A stretch of DNA of 10,726 nucleotides from an uncultured Collinsella sp. (GCA_902465115.1 CABQMC010000039.1:1-10726); one strand, 5' to 3'. Shown: positions 1-6,436, counted from the first letter of the stretch. Numbers and translations are program-made. The notes: a model not told the origin generated them from the letters alone.

Positions 1-575
1 TTGGTATTGGAGAGGGTGAGCTCGCGATCATCGTGGTCTTCGGCTTTTTGCTGTTTGGCCCGGATAAGCTCCCACAGATGGGCCGCACGATCGGCCGTGC
101 CATCCGTCAGTTCCGCGAGACGCAGGAAAAGATGACGGCCGTTGTTCAGTCCGAGATTATCGATCCGGTAAGCGAGGCCGCTTCGGCACCGGTCAAGCCC
201 AAGAAGGCTGCCGTCGATGACGATTCCGATGCGGACGAGGATGCCGCCGAGGCGGCAGCGCCCGCCAAGAAGGAGACCTTTGCCGAGCGTCGTGCCCGCC
301 TTGCCGCCGAGAAGGCCGCAAGTGAGGGTGCCACCGAGGACGAAGGTGCTGCTGATGAGGCCGAGGGCGCCGAGCTCGCCGAGGCCGAGCCCGCCGCTGC
401 CACCGTCGAGTCCGAACCTGCTGCAGAGCCGGAGCCCGAGCCCGAGCCGGCAGAGCCCACGACGGCCGATCTCTACGCCCGTCGTCCCCGCAAGCGCAAG
501 GCCGTCGTCGACCAGCTCGCTCGCGAGCTCGAGGCCGAGGAAGACGCCGCTGCCCCGAAGGGAGGCGATGAGTAA
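1..575 (+). CDS. tatA: TatA/TatB-family twin-arginine translocase subunit, 5' end cut off by the window
   Basis: Tat translocase component, which works with TatC in the inner membrane to export folded proteins. The frame is open from base 3 and reads GIGEGELAIIVVFGFLLFGP, then DKLPQMGRTIGRAIRQFRE. This is the family layout: a short outer N-terminus, one membrane helix, a G-P hinge and an amphipathic helix. A GTG at 33 would cut the membrane helix in half, so the true start lies upstream. Bases 1-2 (tt) fit the end of a Phe codon, so an 'MF' start a few bases outside the window is likely. That would place a Glu at residue 8, a TatB-like feature (TatA usually has Gln or another polar residue). 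The remaining ~145 residues are a low-complexity Ala/Glu/Pro tail with basic patches (RRPRKRK). The length of about 190 residues also suits TatB or a long TatA. The stop overlaps the tatC start by one base. TatA versus TatB is unresolved. Confidence 0.88.
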   Translation, partial: GIGEGELAIIVVFGFLLFGPDKLPQMGRTIGRAIRQFRETQEKMTAVVQSEIIDPVSEAASAPVKPKKAAVDDDSDADEDAAEAAAPAKKETFAERRARLAAEKAASEGATEDEGAADEAEGAELAEAEPAAATVESEPAAEPEPEPEPAEPTTADLYARRPRKRKAVVDQLARELEAEEDAAAPKGGDE

Positions 576-1366
576 TGCCTATCGGACCTGCGCGTATGCC
601 GCTCTTCGATCACCTGGGAGAGCTCCGTCGCCGCCTGACCATCGTGGTCGTCTCGGTGTTTGCCGCAGCTATCGTGCTGTATTTCGCGACGCCTGTTGTG
701 CTCGACATCCTGAAAGACCCCATCCGCTCCTTTGTGCCGGATGGTAAGTTCTACATCACCACCACGCTCGGCGGCTTTGGCTTGCGCTTCTCGCTGGCCA
801 TCAAGATGGCCGCGGTCATGTGCACGCCCATGATCATCTGGCAGATTCTGGCATTTTTTCTGCCGGCGCTTCGTCCCAACGAGCGCAAGTGGGTCGTGCC
901 CACGGTGCTCGCCTCGACGGTGCTGTTCTTCCTGGGCGCCATTTTCTGCTACTTCATCATTATCCCGGCGGGCTTTGAGTGGCTTATCGGCGAGACCTCG
1001 GCCGTCGCCACGGCGTGGCCCGATCTGGAGAACTATGTCAACATGGAGCTGCTCTTTATGTTTGGCTTTGGTGTGGCGTTTGAGCTGCCGCTCATCATCT
1101 TCTACCTTTCCGTCTTCCATATTGTGTCCTATGCGGCCTTCCGCAGTGCCTGGCGCTACGTGTACGTGGGCCTGCTTGTGGGCTCGGCTGTGATTACGCC
1201 CGACGGCTCGCCCGTTACGCTGGGCCTCATGTATGGTGCCCTGCTCTCGCTCTACGAGATTTCGCTCGCCATTGCCCGCGTGGTCATTACCGCGCGCGAG
1301 GGCAAGGAGGGCTTGTTTGTGAGCCGTCTGGACCTGTTCTCGGACGATGAGGACGACGAGGAGTAA
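575..1366 (+). CDS. tatC: Sec-independent protein translocase TatC
   Basis: TatC is the core Tat receptor that binds twin-arginine signal peptides in the cytoplasmic membrane. The 263-residue product has the usual length and six hydrophobic segments (about 20-40, 74-96, 107-131, 157-180, 194-208, 214-236). Family landmarks are present: FDHLGELRRR at 11-20 in the cytoplasmic N-terminus, LRPNERK at 99-105 in the first cytoplasmic loop, FGFGVAFELP with Glu170 in the fourth helix, and VITPD at 206-210. The protein ends in an acidic run (SDDEDDEE). The start at 575 is chosen because GGAGG at 561-565 lies 9 nt upstream. ATG 596 (MPLFDHL) is closer to the usual TatC N-terminus and remains possible. 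The ATG overlaps the preceding stop (TAATG), implying translational coupling, and hypA follows after 6 bp. Confidence 0.97.
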   Translation: MPIGPARMPLFDHLGELRRRLTIVVVSVFAAAIVLYFATPVVLDILKDPIRSFVPDGKFYITTTLGGFGLRFSLAIKMAAVMCTPMIIWQILAFFLPALRPNERKWVVPTVLASTVLFFLGAIFCYFIIIPAGFEWLIGETSAVATAWPDLENYVNMELLFMFGFGVAFELPLIIFYLSVFHIVSYAAFRSAWRYVYVGLLVGSAVITPDGSPVTLGLMYGALLSLYEISLAIARVVITAREGKEGLFVSRLDLFSDDEDDEE

Positions 1367-1372
1367 ATCGGT

Positions 1373-1729
1373 ATGCACGAGGTTGGCATTGTCAACGGCA
1401 TACTCGATACAGTGATTCGCGCGGCGCGTGGGGCGGGGGCCTCGCGCGCCGTTTTGGTAACGCTGCGTATCGGGGATATGACCGAAGTTGTGCGCGAGGC
1501 GCTCGACTTTGCGTGGGAGACATTTCGCGATGAGGACCCGCTCACGCGAGGCTGCGAGCTTGCCGTGGAGGAAGTCCATCCACAAAGCGAGTGTCTGGAC
1601 TGCGGGGAGGTCTTTGAGCACGATCGCTTCCATTGCCGCTGTCCCCAGTGTGGTGGTGCCAACGTGCGCCTACTGCACGGCCGCGAGCTCGATATCGCGA
1701 GTATCGAAATCGAAACCCCCGACGATTAG
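1373..1729 (+). CDS. hypA: hydrogenase maturation nickel metallochaperone HypA
   Basis: HypA delivers Ni(II) to the large subunit of [NiFe]-hydrogenases (in some bacteria also urease), acting with the GTPase HypB in the cytoplasm. The 118-residue product has the standard length. It begins M-H-E, with His2 as the invariant nickel ligand. The zinc-site cysteines are Cys74-x2-Cys77 and Cys90-x2-Cys93 (SECLDC and CRCPQC); Cys88 is an additional cysteine. The start is fixed by the MHE motif and by GAGGAG just before the tatC stop, which serves as ribosome binding site. Only 6 bp separate it from tatC, so it is almost certainly co-transcribed with the tat genes. No hypC, hypD, hypE, hypF or hydrogenase structural gene is in the window. 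Confidence 0.96.
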   Translation: MHEVGIVNGILDTVIRAARGAGASRAVLVTLRIGDMTEVVREALDFAWETFRDEDPLTRGCELAVEEVHPQSECLDCGEVFEHDRFHCRCPQCGGANVRLLHGRELDIASIEIETPDD

Positions 1730-1749
1730 CCCGCTAGCCATCTGGTGAT

Positions 1750-1759
1750 GGGGTATAAA
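1750..1759 (+). promoter_or_regulatory. possible -10 element ahead of hypB
   Basis: The hypA-hypB gap contains GGGG followed by TATAAA (1754-1759), 25 nt before the hypB ATG. It resembles the G-run plus TATNAT boxes found ahead of tmk, comF and the minus-strand membrane gene. No convincing -35 box is visible at the right distance. It could be an internal promoter that adds to read-through from the tat operon, or chance. Confidence 0.25.
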
Positions 1760-1784
1760 GGGGCCAAAGTAAGGAGTGCCAAGT

Positions 1785-2468
1785 ATGGCTGAGAAAACGA
1801 TTGATATCGCGTCGCCGATCCTGTCGCGCAACGAGCGCCTGGCAGATCAGCTGCGACAGCGATTTAAAGAGACAAACACCTATGTGATCAATGTGCTGTC
1901 GAGCCCCGGTTCGGGCAAGACCACCACGATCCTGGGCACCAACGAGCGCCTGCGCGACAAGGCTGGCCTGCGCTGTGCCGTCATCGAGGGCGATATTGCC
2001 TCGGATGTCGACGCCATCACCATGAAGGAAGCCGGCATGCCCGCCATCCAGATCAACACGGGTGGCCTGTGCCACCTCGAGGGCAACATGATCATGGAGG
2101 CCGTTGACGCGTTCGACCAGGCCGTCGGTCTGGAGAACATCGACGTCATCTTTATCGAAAACGTGGGCAACTTGGTCTGCCCGGTCGACTTTGACCTGGG
2201 TGAGAACCTGTCCATCATGATTCTCTCGGTGCCCGAGGGCGACGACAAGCCTATCAAGTACCCGGGCATCTTCCAACACGCCGGCGCGCAGCTGCTCAAC
2301 AAGGTCGACGTGGCTCCGGCTTTCGATTTTGACATGGATAGGTATACTAAGACACTCGATGACCTCAATCCGCAGGCGCCGCGGTTTGCCGTGAGCGCGC
2401 GCAAGGGCGAGGGCATGGATGCCTGGTGCGATTGGCTCATCGGGCAGATTGAGCAAACAAGGGCGTAA
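1785..2468 (+). CDS. hypB: hydrogenase nickel incorporation GTPase HypB
   Basis: HypB is a SIMIBI-class GTPase that drives nickel transfer to hydrogenase with HypA. The 227 residues show a P-loop (SSPGSGKTT, 39-47), EGD at 68-70, the metal-site loop GLCHLEGNM with Cys96-His97, IENVGNLVCP at 124-133, SVPEGDDKP at 148-156 and the guanine-specificity motif NKVD at 172-175. It lacks both the N-terminal CxxCGC nickel site of the E. coli protein and a His-rich stretch, so it is the minimal form with only the G-domain metal site. ATG 1785 is preferred over the in-frame GTG 1776, because AAGGAG at 1771-1776 would overlap that GTG but lies 8 nt before the ATG. It follows hypA after 55 bp. Confidence 0.96.
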   Translation: MAEKTIDIASPILSRNERLADQLRQRFKETNTYVINVLSSPGSGKTTTILGTNERLRDKAGLRCAVIEGDIASDVDAITMKEAGMPAIQINTGGLCHLEGNMIMEAVDAFDQAVGLENIDVIFIENVGNLVCPVDFDLGENLSIMILSVPEGDDKPIKYPGIFQHAGAQLLNKVDVAPAFDFDMDRYTKTLDDLNPQAPRFAVSARKGEGMDAWCDWLIGQIEQTRA

Positions 2469-2522
2469 GTCGGCCGCCATACGGGCGGGCGTAGCCGCAG
2501 AGATACGAGATAGGAGCCTCTT

Positions 2523-5114
2523 TTGAAGCTCATCATCGCCGAGAAAAACGACGCCGCGCGTCAGATCGCCGAGCGGCTGTCCACGGGTAGGCCCAAAAAG
2601 GACAAGGTGTACAACACCGCCATCTACCGTTTTGAGTGGAAGGGCGAGGAGTGCGTGACGATCGGCCTTGCCGGTCACATCCTTGCGCCCGATTTTTGCG
2701 ACAGCGTGCTGTTCGATAAAAAGCTGGGCTGGTATTCGGTCACCGAGGACGGCGAGATGTTGCCGGCCGACATACCCGATGGCCTGGCGCGTCCGCCCTA
2801 CGACACCAAGCGCAAGCCGTTCCTTGCCGACGGCATCTCCATCAAGGGCTGGAAGCTCGAGAGCCTGCCGTATCTCACCTGGGCGCCCGTCATTAAGTTG
2901 CCGGCCGAGAAAGAGCTCATTCGCTCGCTCAAGAACCTTGCCAAGAAGTCCGACAGCGTCATCATCGCTACGGACTTCGATCGCGAGGGCGAGCTGATCG
3001 GTTCGGACGCCCTCAACAAGGTGCGCGAGGTTGCGCCCGACCTGCCGGTCGCCCGCGCCCAGTATTCTTCGTTTACCAAGGCCGAGATCACGCAGGCCTT
3101 CGATAATCTCGTCTCGCTCGACCAGAACCTGGCCGACGCCGGCGAGAGCCGTCAGCACATCGATCTCATTTGGGGCGCGGTGCTCACGCGCTACCTGACG
3201 CTTGCCAAGTTTGGCGGCTTTGGCAACGTGCGTTCCGCCGGCCGCGTACAGACGCCGACGCTTGCCCTGGTGGTCGAGCGCGAGCGCGAGCGCATGGCGT
3301 TTGTGCCCGAGGACTATTGGCAGATCCGCGGTATGGGTGCCGCGCAGGGTGCTGCCGAGGACGATCGCTTTAAGATCGCTCACAAGACGGCACGCTTTAC
3401 CGACAAGGACGCTGCCGAGACGGCGTATGGTCACGTCGACGGCGCCAAGACGGCAACCGTCGCCGCAGTGACCAAGCGCTCACGCAAGCAGCAGCCGCCC
3501 ACGCCGTTTGCGACCACCTCGCTGCAGGCTGCCGCTGCGGCCGAGGGCATCTCGCCCGCACGCACCATGCGCATCGCCGAGTCCCTTTACATGGCGGGTC
3601 TTATCAGCTACCCGCGTGTCGACAACACCGTGTACCCTGCGACGCTCGATCTGGGCGCCGTGGTGAGCGACCTGGCAAAGATCAACCCGGCGCTGGCGCC
3701 GGTGTGCAAAAAGGTGCTCGCCGGCCCCATGAAGCCCACGCGCGGCAAGGTCGAGACTACCGACCACCCGCCTATCTACCCCACGGGCGAGGGCGATCCG
3801 TCCACGCTCGACGGTGGCCAGCGCAAGCTCTACGACCTCATCGCCCGTCGCTTCCTGGCAACGCTCATGGGTCCCGCGACCATCGAGAATACCAAGCTCG
3901 AGCTCGACGTGAACGGCGAGCCGTTCGTGGCCTCGGGCGACGTGCTCGTGACCCCCGGTTTCCGCGAGGCATACCCGTACGGTCTCAAGCGCGACGAGCA
4001 GATGCCGCCGCTGGAGCAGGGCGATACGGTCGACTTGTTCGACATTAAGCTCGAGGCCAAGCAGACCGAGCCGCCCGCGCGCTACAGCCAGGGCAAGCTT
4101 GTGCAGGAGATGGAGAAGCGTGGCCTGGGCACCAAGTCCACGCGCGCGAGCATCATCGAGCGCCTGTACGCCGTGCGCTACCTCAAAAACGATCCCGTGG
4201 AGCCGAGCCAGCTGGGTATCGCCATTATCGATGCGCTGTCGCAGTTTGCCCCGCGCATCACGAGCCCCGATATGACCAGCGAGCTCGATGGCGATATGAC
4301 CCGTGTGGAGCGCGGCGAGGATACCGAAGAGCATGTCGTGACGCACTCGCGTGCGCTGCTGGCCGGCGTGCTCGACGAGCTGCTCAAGCACACGCAGGAG
4401 CTGGGCGACGCTATCAGCGACGCCGTCACGGCCGATGCGCGCGTGGGCGCCTGCCCCAAGTGCGGCAAGGACTTGGTTATGAAGACGAGCGCCAAGACCC
4501 GCGGCAGCTTTATCGGCTGCATGGGCTGGCCCGACTGCGACGTGACCTATCCGGTGCCGAGCGGCGTCAAGGTGAGCCCGCTCGAGGGCGAGGCTGCTGT
4601 GTGCCCCGAATGCGGTGCGCCGCGCATTAAGTGCCAGCCGTTCCGCCAAAAGGCTTTCGAGATTTGCGTGAACCCCACATGCCCCACCAACTACGAGCCT
4701 GACCTTAAGGTGGGCGAGTGCAAGGTGTGCGCCGAGGCAGGACGCCATGGCGACCTGATCGCACACAAGAGCGAGAAGAGCGGCAAGCGCTTTATCCGCT
4801 GCACCAACTATGACGACTGCGGCGTGAGCTATCCGCTGCCGGCGCGTGGCAAGCTCGAGGCGACGGGCGAGACCTGCCCCGAGTGCGGCGCCCCCATCGT
4901 GGTGGTCAACACCGCGCGCGGCCCGTGGCGCATCTGCGTGAACATGGACTGCCCGACCAAGGAGAAGAAGCCCGCCCGCGGCCGCAAGACCACGACCAAG
5001 GCGAGCGCGGCAAAGAAGACCACGGCGGCAAAGAAGACAACGGCTAAGAAAGCCACTGCCGCCAAGAAGACGACCGCAAAAAAGACGACCACCAAGAAGG
5101 CCGCCGACAAGTAA
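2523..5114 (+). CDS. topA: type IA DNA topoisomerase (topoisomerase I), archaeal-type core with four zinc ribbons and Lys-rich tail
   Basis: Relaxes negatively supercoiled DNA by a single-strand break through a 5'-phosphotyrosine link. The 863 residues start at TTG 2523, supported by AGGAG at 2512-2516 (6-nt spacing). The TOPRIM part has Glu7 (LIIAEKNDAA) and the DxDxE set Asp151, Asp153, Glu155 (ATDFDREGELIG). Next come RSAGRVQTPTLALVVERERE (237-256) and the active-site segment GLISYPRVDNTVYP with catalytic Tyr363 and Arg365. The usual Thr of Y-x-R-T-D is Val366 here. DHPPIYPTGE (414-423) and HIDLIWGAVLTRYLTL resemble archaeal rather than E. coli-type TopA, which starts with an SPAKAKT-like motif and has YMRTDS. 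Zinc ribbons: Cys644/647/666/672, 694/697/715/720, 733/736/760/766 and 785/788/805/810. Residues about 815-863 are a Lys/Ala/Thr tail like the basic C-termini of actinobacterial TopA. It lies 54 bp after hypB. Confidence 0.96.
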   Translation: MKLIIAEKNDAARQIAERLSTGRPKKDKVYNTAIYRFEWKGEECVTIGLAGHILAPDFCDSVLFDKKLGWYSVTEDGEMLPADIPDGLARPPYDTKRKPFLADGISIKGWKLESLPYLTWAPVIKLPAEKELIRSLKNLAKKSDSVIIATDFDREGELIGSDALNKVREVAPDLPVARAQYSSFTKAEITQAFDNLVSLDQNLADAGESRQHIDLIWGAVLTRYLTLAKFGGFGNVRSAGRVQTPTLALVVERERERMAFVPEDYWQIRGMGAAQGAAEDDRFKIAHKTARFTDKDAAETAYGHVDGAKTATVAAVTKRSRKQQPPTPFATTSLQAAAAAEGISPARTMRIAESLYMAGLISYPRVDNTVYPATLDLGAVVSDLAKINPALAPVCKKVLAGPMKPTRGKVETTDHPPIYPTGEGDPSTLDGGQRKLYDLIARRFLATLMGPATIENTKLELDVNGEPFVASGDVLVTPGFREAYPYGLKRDEQMPPLEQGDTVDLFDIKLEAKQTEPPARYSQGKLVQEMEKRGLGTKSTRASIIERLYAVRYLKNDPVEPSQLGIAIIDALSQFAPRITSPDMTSELDGDMTRVERGEDTEEHVVTHSRALLAGVLDELLKHTQELGDAISDAVTADARVGACPKCGKDLVMKTSAKTRGSFIGCMGWPDCDVTYPVPSGVKVSPLEGEAAVCPECGAPRIKCQPFRQKAFEICVNPTCPTNYEPDLKVGECKVCAEAGRHGDLIAHKSEKSGKRFIRCTNYDDCGVSYPLPARGKLEATGETCPECGAPIVVVNTARGPWRICVNMDCPTKEKKPARGRKTTTKASAAKKTTAAKKTTAKKATAAKKTTAKKTTTKKAADK

Positions 5115-5135
5115 CCGAGCACATATAGACGCGGC

Positions 5136-5173
5136 GGGGCCGGGCACGCAAATGCAAATGCGCGCCCGGCCCC
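5136..5173. terminator. GC-rich hairpin after topA, probable terminator between convergent genes
   Basis: GGGGCCGGGC (5136-5145) pairs perfectly with GCCCGGCCCC (5164-5173). After one A-C mismatch, CGCA (5147-5150) pairs with TGCG (5159-5162), giving a 15-position stem around an 8-nt loop. It begins 22 bp after the topA stop and lies between convergently read genes, so it could act in both directions. No T-run follows on either strand, so it is not a textbook intrinsic terminator. Confidence 0.6.
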
Positions 5174-5179
5174 ACTTCT

Positions 5180-5245
5180 AAGTTGCGGTGAAATAGGGAC
5201 TGTTTTTGCTGGCAAAAGGCCTAATTAATCCCTATTTCACCGCAA
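5180..5245. repeat. palindromic repeat element, copy 1 (downstream of both topA and the membrane-protein gene)
   Basis: A perfect 17-bp inverted repeat: TTGCGGTGAAATAGGGA (5183-5199) against TCCCTATTTCACCGCAA (5229-5245). The left side matches copy 2 for 27 nt (5179-5205 against 6317-6343), while the loops are unrelated. The loop holds its own small palindrome, TTTTGC/GCAAAA (5204-5217). The lack of a T-run after the arms argues against a simple terminator. It resembles REP/MITE-type intergenic elements, but the family is not identified. Confidence 0.85.
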
Positions 5246-5265
5246 GATTTGATCAGTTGTTGGGA

Positions 5266-6249
5266 TTACTTCACCTCGACAGGCTTGGCGCCGGGATAGC
5301 GTTCCTCAAAGTCTAGGCGGTACTTATTGTCATTGGTGCCCGCCACGTTGTCGCGCGACAGCGGCGCCACGATCTCATTCTTGTGGTCCGCAGGCTTGGC
5401 GTATTTCAGGCTGATCTCCCAGGCATCACAGATTGCGTCAATGCGGTGATCCAGGTCGTCGTACAGGGCGATGATGTCCTTCCAGGAGCTGTAGTTCTTG
5501 GAGCTCGTCGGGACGTCCAGGTCCTCGACGATGTCGTAATACTGCTCGATGGTGTCCTCTGTGCGCTCGGCGACGTCGGCGAGATTTTGGCGGGTGGTTC
5601 GATCCTCTTCCAGATAGCTGCCGTTGAAGTTCTGCGCGCAGCCACGGACGTAGTTGTCGAGGTCTTCGAGCAAGTCGTAGTATTCGCTCAGTCGGCGGTA
5701 GAGGTTCTGCTCGGAGAGCGTTGCTTCGCTGCCATCCTCGTCGTCATCGTCGTCATCGTCGTACAGGCTGTTGGGATCGCCGAGAGGCTTTAGGTCATCG
5801 TCGTCGACGTCATGGTGCAGCTTAGCTACCTCGGCAGTCGTCTGCGTGGCGGCGTTGTCGAAAGGCTTGATCACAAAGAAAACGACCAGGGCGATGATGA
5901 TCGCCGCCAGCACAACGATAACGGCGATAAGCGGCCCGGTGCCGCTCTTTTTGGGAGTGGGGGTCTGTGGCGAAGCGGGCGCGTATGCGGGAGCCGGCTG
6001 CTGTTGGGGCGAGCCGCTCGCGACGGGTATGCGCTGCGTGGTCTCGACGGCCGCGGGGCTTGCGGCGGGGTCGGGGCGATAGGCGAGGGGGTCGTCCGCC
6101 TTGGCTTGCGGCGTATCAAGGGAGCCGGTCTGCTCAAAAGCGGGCTGGCTATCGCTCGCGGCTGTTTGCTCAACGGGTGCACCGCACGAGGTGCAGAACT
6201 TGGCATTATCTGCAAGAAGCTTGCCGCACGAGGCGCAATACCGAGACAT
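5266..6249 (-). CDS. zinc-ribbon, single-pass membrane protein of unknown function
   Basis: Not recognised beyond its domain layout. The 327-residue product starts MSRYCASCGKLL and ends its first zinc ribbon with CTSCGAP (Cys5, 8, 19, 22). A Pro/Ala/Gln-rich linker (about 30-105) follows, then one hydrophobic helix (about 106-128). The region after it is acidic and opens with a run of seven Asp (164-170); a mostly helical, Tyr/Asp/Leu-rich domain without known motifs runs to the end. Predicted topology puts the ribbon in the cytoplasm and about 200 residues outside. ATG 6249 is chosen over an upstream in-frame GTG (6267), because AAAGGAG lies 5 nt before this ATG and would fall inside the longer product. 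It is the only minus-strand gene, monocistronic, and bracketed by the two palindromic elements. Many Coriobacteriia and Firmicutes carry zinc-ribbon plus TM plus variable outer domain proteins; their roles are mostly unknown. Confidence 0.85.
   Translation of the reverse strand: MSRYCASCGKLLADNAKFCTSCGAPVEQTAASDSQPAFEQTGSLDTPQAKADDPLAYRPDPAASPAAVETTQRIPVASGSPQQQPAPAYAPASPQTPTPKKSGTGPLIAVIVVLAAIIIALVVFFVIKPFDNAATQTTAEVAKLHHDVDDDDLKPLGDPNSLYDDDDDDDEDGSEATLSEQNLYRRLSEYYDLLEDLDNYVRGCAQNFNGSYLEEDRTTRQNLADVAERTEDTIEQYYDIVEDLDVPTSSKNYSSWKDIIALYDDLDHRIDAICDAWEISLKYAKPADHKNEIVAPLSRDNVAGTNDNKYRLDFEERYPGAKPVEVK
5738..5763. repeat. 9-bp tandem repeat encoding the poly-Asp run
   Basis: The unit TCGTCGTCA occurs twice perfectly (5738-5746, 5747-5755), followed by a partial third copy. 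On the minus strand it encodes the Asp run at residues 164-170 of the membrane protein. Unit gain or loss would change the length by whole codons and keep the frame. Confidence 0.7.
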
Positions 6250-6286
6250 TGCCACTCCTTTCGCCACATTTCAATGCAATACGACG

Positions 6287-6295
6287 ATTATACCC
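6287..6295 (-). promoter_or_regulatory. probable promoter -10 region of the membrane-protein gene
   Basis: On the minus strand GGG is followed by TATAAT (6292 down to 6287), a perfect -10 consensus, 37 nt ahead of ATG 6249. No good -35 box is seen at 16-18 nt. The palindromic element (copy 2) begins about 25 bp further upstream and would lie just behind RNA polymerase. Confidence 0.55.
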
Positions 6296-6317
6296 AGCAC
6301 CCCAAATTCCCCTTCAT

Positions 6318-6386
6318 AAGTTGCGGTGAAATAGGGACTGTTTGGCGGTCTCAGAGCTTCAATCAGTCCCTATTTCACCGCAACTT
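6318..6386. repeat. palindromic repeat element, copy 2 (between divergent genes)
   Basis: A perfect 23-bp inverted repeat (left arm 6318-6340, right arm 6364-6386) around a 23-nt loop. The left arm is identical to the left arm of copy 1, and the right arm shares 17 bp with copy 1. It lies between the promoter-like boxes of the divergent membrane-protein gene and tmk, so it could influence either one. With copy 1 it brackets the membrane-protein gene in direct orientation, 1138 bp apart. Confidence 0.88.
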
Positions 6387-6406
6387 CGGAAAGGCACCTT
6401 TAGCCA

Positions 6407-6436
6407 TTGGGGACGCACCGAGCACTGGGGTATCAT
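6407..6436 (+). promoter_or_regulatory. probable promoter for the tmk-holB-ricT operon
   Basis: TATCAT at 6431-6436, directly preceded by GGGG, is a one-mismatch -10 box. TTGGGG at 6407-6412 stands 18 bp upstream as a weak -35. The box ends 53 nt before the tmk ATG. The GGGGTATCAT string recurs exactly ahead of comF (10029-10038). Confidence 0.5.

Noticed and set aside
33..575. GTG 33 as the start of the TatA/B gene.
   Set aside because: It would remove half of the membrane helix; the open frame upstream encodes the family N-terminus GIGEGELAII.
4990..5112. The repetitive AAGAAGAC-rich stretch as a non-coding repeat element.
   Set aside because: It lies in frame at the end of topA and encodes a Lys/Ala/Thr tail of a type common in actinobacterial TopA.
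473..5147. Very long open frames on the minus strand opposite tatC, hypA, hypB and topA (473-1633, 1734-3434, 3480-5147).
   Set aside because: They mirror GC-rich codon use of the real + strand genes, have Arg/His/Leu-rich compositions without domains and lack ribosome binding sites.
5180..5245. Copy 1 of the palindrome as an ordinary intrinsic terminator.
   Set aside because: No T-run follows the stem on either strand, and the same arms recur upstream of genes at copy 2.
5180..6386. The two repeated elements as a CRISPR array, or as integron attC sites.
   Set aside because: There are only two copies, over 1 kb apart with a gene between. The arms lack the attC-type end motifs, and no cas or integrase gene is present.
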